Source: Flavobacterium psychrophilum
Lineage (GTDB): Bacteria; Bacteroidota; Bacteroidia; Flavobacteriales; Flavobacteriaceae
Reading direction: 5' to 3'
Assembly: GCA_945861915.1 (NCBI GenBank)
Contig: CAMAWK010000112.1
Coordinates: 1 to 7,722, forward strand
DNA length: 7,722 nucleotides
Below the pieces are notes generated by a model, which searched no databases, was not told the origin of the DNA, and was given only the letters and a program-made list of their open reading frames with translations. The translations under genes were made by a program, and so were the position numbers. Positions 6,929 to 7,722 of the stretch are shown here, piece after piece (position 1 is the stretch's first letter; the number at the start of each line of letters is the position of its first letter).

Positions 6929-7722
6929 TTATTTATACAATGCCTTAGTTAAAGTGATTTCTAGTATAGTGGTAGCTGGGTTTAATGAATAATCAACTCC
7001 GCTTACTGTCAAGGTATTATTTTTATTTTTAATAAAATTAAGTTCCTTACCATCATAAAGATTAACCACCTTGCTTACTTTGTTTTTACCTATGGATTGA
7101 GTTGTAAATAGTCCATTTTTTAGGTCACGGTATCCTTGATAAATATGACAATAAATTTTATTTTCTTTGAATGTAAAACCATACTCTCCAAAAAGAGGTT
7201 GCCATGGTCCACCTCTTGTGCCATAAATTCCACCGCCCACTTTTGATAACCAATTTCCTGTTTGTACAAGCACTTCTTGTTGGTTTTGTGGTATAACGCC
7301 TTCACGGTCGGGAGCAACATTCAAAAGCAAATTAATATTTCGAACAACACAATTCGATAAAAAAACAGCCACTTCTTCAAAACTAAAAACTTTTGAATTG
7401 GGTCTGTATCCCCATCCTCCTTTTTGAAGGCTCACACATTTTTCTCCATATTGCTCGTATCGAATATCACCAGAAGTGGCACTTCCGCCTTCTTCTGCAT
7501 GCACATCACCCACCCAAGAGAAACGCTCGTTTACAACCAAATCTGGTTGAAATTTACGAACCAATCCCATAAGACCCAATGGCTTATCAGTTCCTGCTTC
7601 TTTTGTAATATATTTTTCGGCAATGGGCCACTCATTTTTAGGGTTCTGATATTTTCCTGGATCCCAAAACGCAACCTCTACAGATTCATTGACGGTTTGG
7701 CTTAGCCAACCACCATCCCAAA
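6929..7722 (-). CDS. GH29 alpha-L-fucosidase, C-terminal part (5' end outside window)
   Basis: The frame is open to the window edge, giving 263 residues, a little over half of a usual 450-500-residue enzyme. Family GH29 retaining fucosidases remove terminal alpha-L-fucose from glycans. The fragment opens with WDGGWLS, the family motif whose Asp (7715-7717) is the expected nucleophile. Next come LVRKFQPDLVVNERFSWVGD (fragment residues 53-72), HAEEGG (74-79, where the acid/base Glu is often found; unproven here), and KGGWGYRP. NLLLNVAPDREGVIP and GNWLSKVGGGIYGTRGGPW follow, both strong GH29 signatures at the end of the barrel. The last 85 or so residues look like the C-terminal beta-sandwich. 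The signal peptide or lipoprotein signal, if any, is out of view. A TTG at 7579 is not the start, since conserved catalytic-domain sequence continues upstream of it. It probably belongs to a fucose-glycan degradation set lying beyond the window. Confidence 0.93.
   Translation of the reverse strand, partial: WDGGWLSQTVNESVEVAFWDPGKYQNPKNEWPIAEKYITKEAGTDKPLGLMGLVRKFQPDLVVNERFSWVGDVHAEEGGSATSGDIRYEQYGEKCVSLQKGGWGYRPNSKVFSFEEVAVFLSNCVVRNINLLLNVAPDREGVIPQNQQEVLVQTGNWLSKVGGGIYGTRGGPWQPLFGEYGFTFKENKIYCHIYQGYRDLKNGLFTTQSIGKNKVSKVVNLYDGKELNFIKNKNNTLTVSGVDYSLNPATTILEITLTKALYK

Noticed and set aside
7577..7579. TTG as the start codon of the fucosidase gene
   Set aside because: The same frame stays open to the window edge and encodes conserved GH29 sequence, including the WDGGW motif, upstream of this codon.
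7120..7705. Other-frame open stretches within the fucosidase region (7120-7320 minus, 7424-7705 plus)
   Set aside because: The GH29 frame has many family motifs across the same bases, and the alternatives have none.

Overview
The window looks like chromosomal DNA of a flavobacterium (Bacteroidota, Flavobacteriaceae, Flavobacterium or a close relative). The DNA is AT-rich and no gene start is preceded by a clear Shine-Dalgarno sequence. Promoter-like sites fit the Bacteroidota TTG / TAnnTTTG pattern. There is a PorT-family outer-membrane barrel, and the AsnRS, RpoN and RND proteins read like flavobacterial versions. The assignment rests on recognition, not on a search.

Layout from left to right. 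An RND-superfamily (MMPL-type) membrane transporter, cut at its 5' end, fills 1-2232. A 156-bp gap carries a plausible promoter and leader for asnS (asparaginyl-tRNA synthetase, 2389-3831). A 104-bp spacer of repeated TAAACTTTCTAAACC text leads to rpoN (sigma-54, 3936-5408). asnS and rpoN could be co-transcribed, because I see no TAnnTTTG box between them. Next is a 169-bp gap holding a palindromic repeat and a terminator-like hairpin. It is followed by a very AT-rich 116-codon gene of unknown function (5578-5928). A second, inverted copy of the same palindromic repeat lies beyond that gene. On the minus strand, converging on this region, are a PorT-like outer-membrane beta-barrel gene (6113-6811) and the C-terminal part of a GH29 alpha-L-fucosidase (6929 to the window end).

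The left half is core housekeeping and regulation: export, translation, and the alternative sigma factor. The right half is more accessory: an orphan gene, repeats, an outer-membrane protein and a glycosidase that probably belongs to fucose-containing glycan use. No sigma-54 activator gene is visible, so nothing here shows what this RpoN controls.

The most notable signal is the pair of inverted 33-nt palindromic repeats (5458-5490 and 6023-6055) around the AT-rich orphan gene. They differ at six positions, and four of those form two compensatory base-pair changes in the hairpin stem. That suggests a selected DNA or RNA structure, possibly a REP-like element moved by a transposase encoded elsewhere. 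I found no complete new defence or mobile system in the window.
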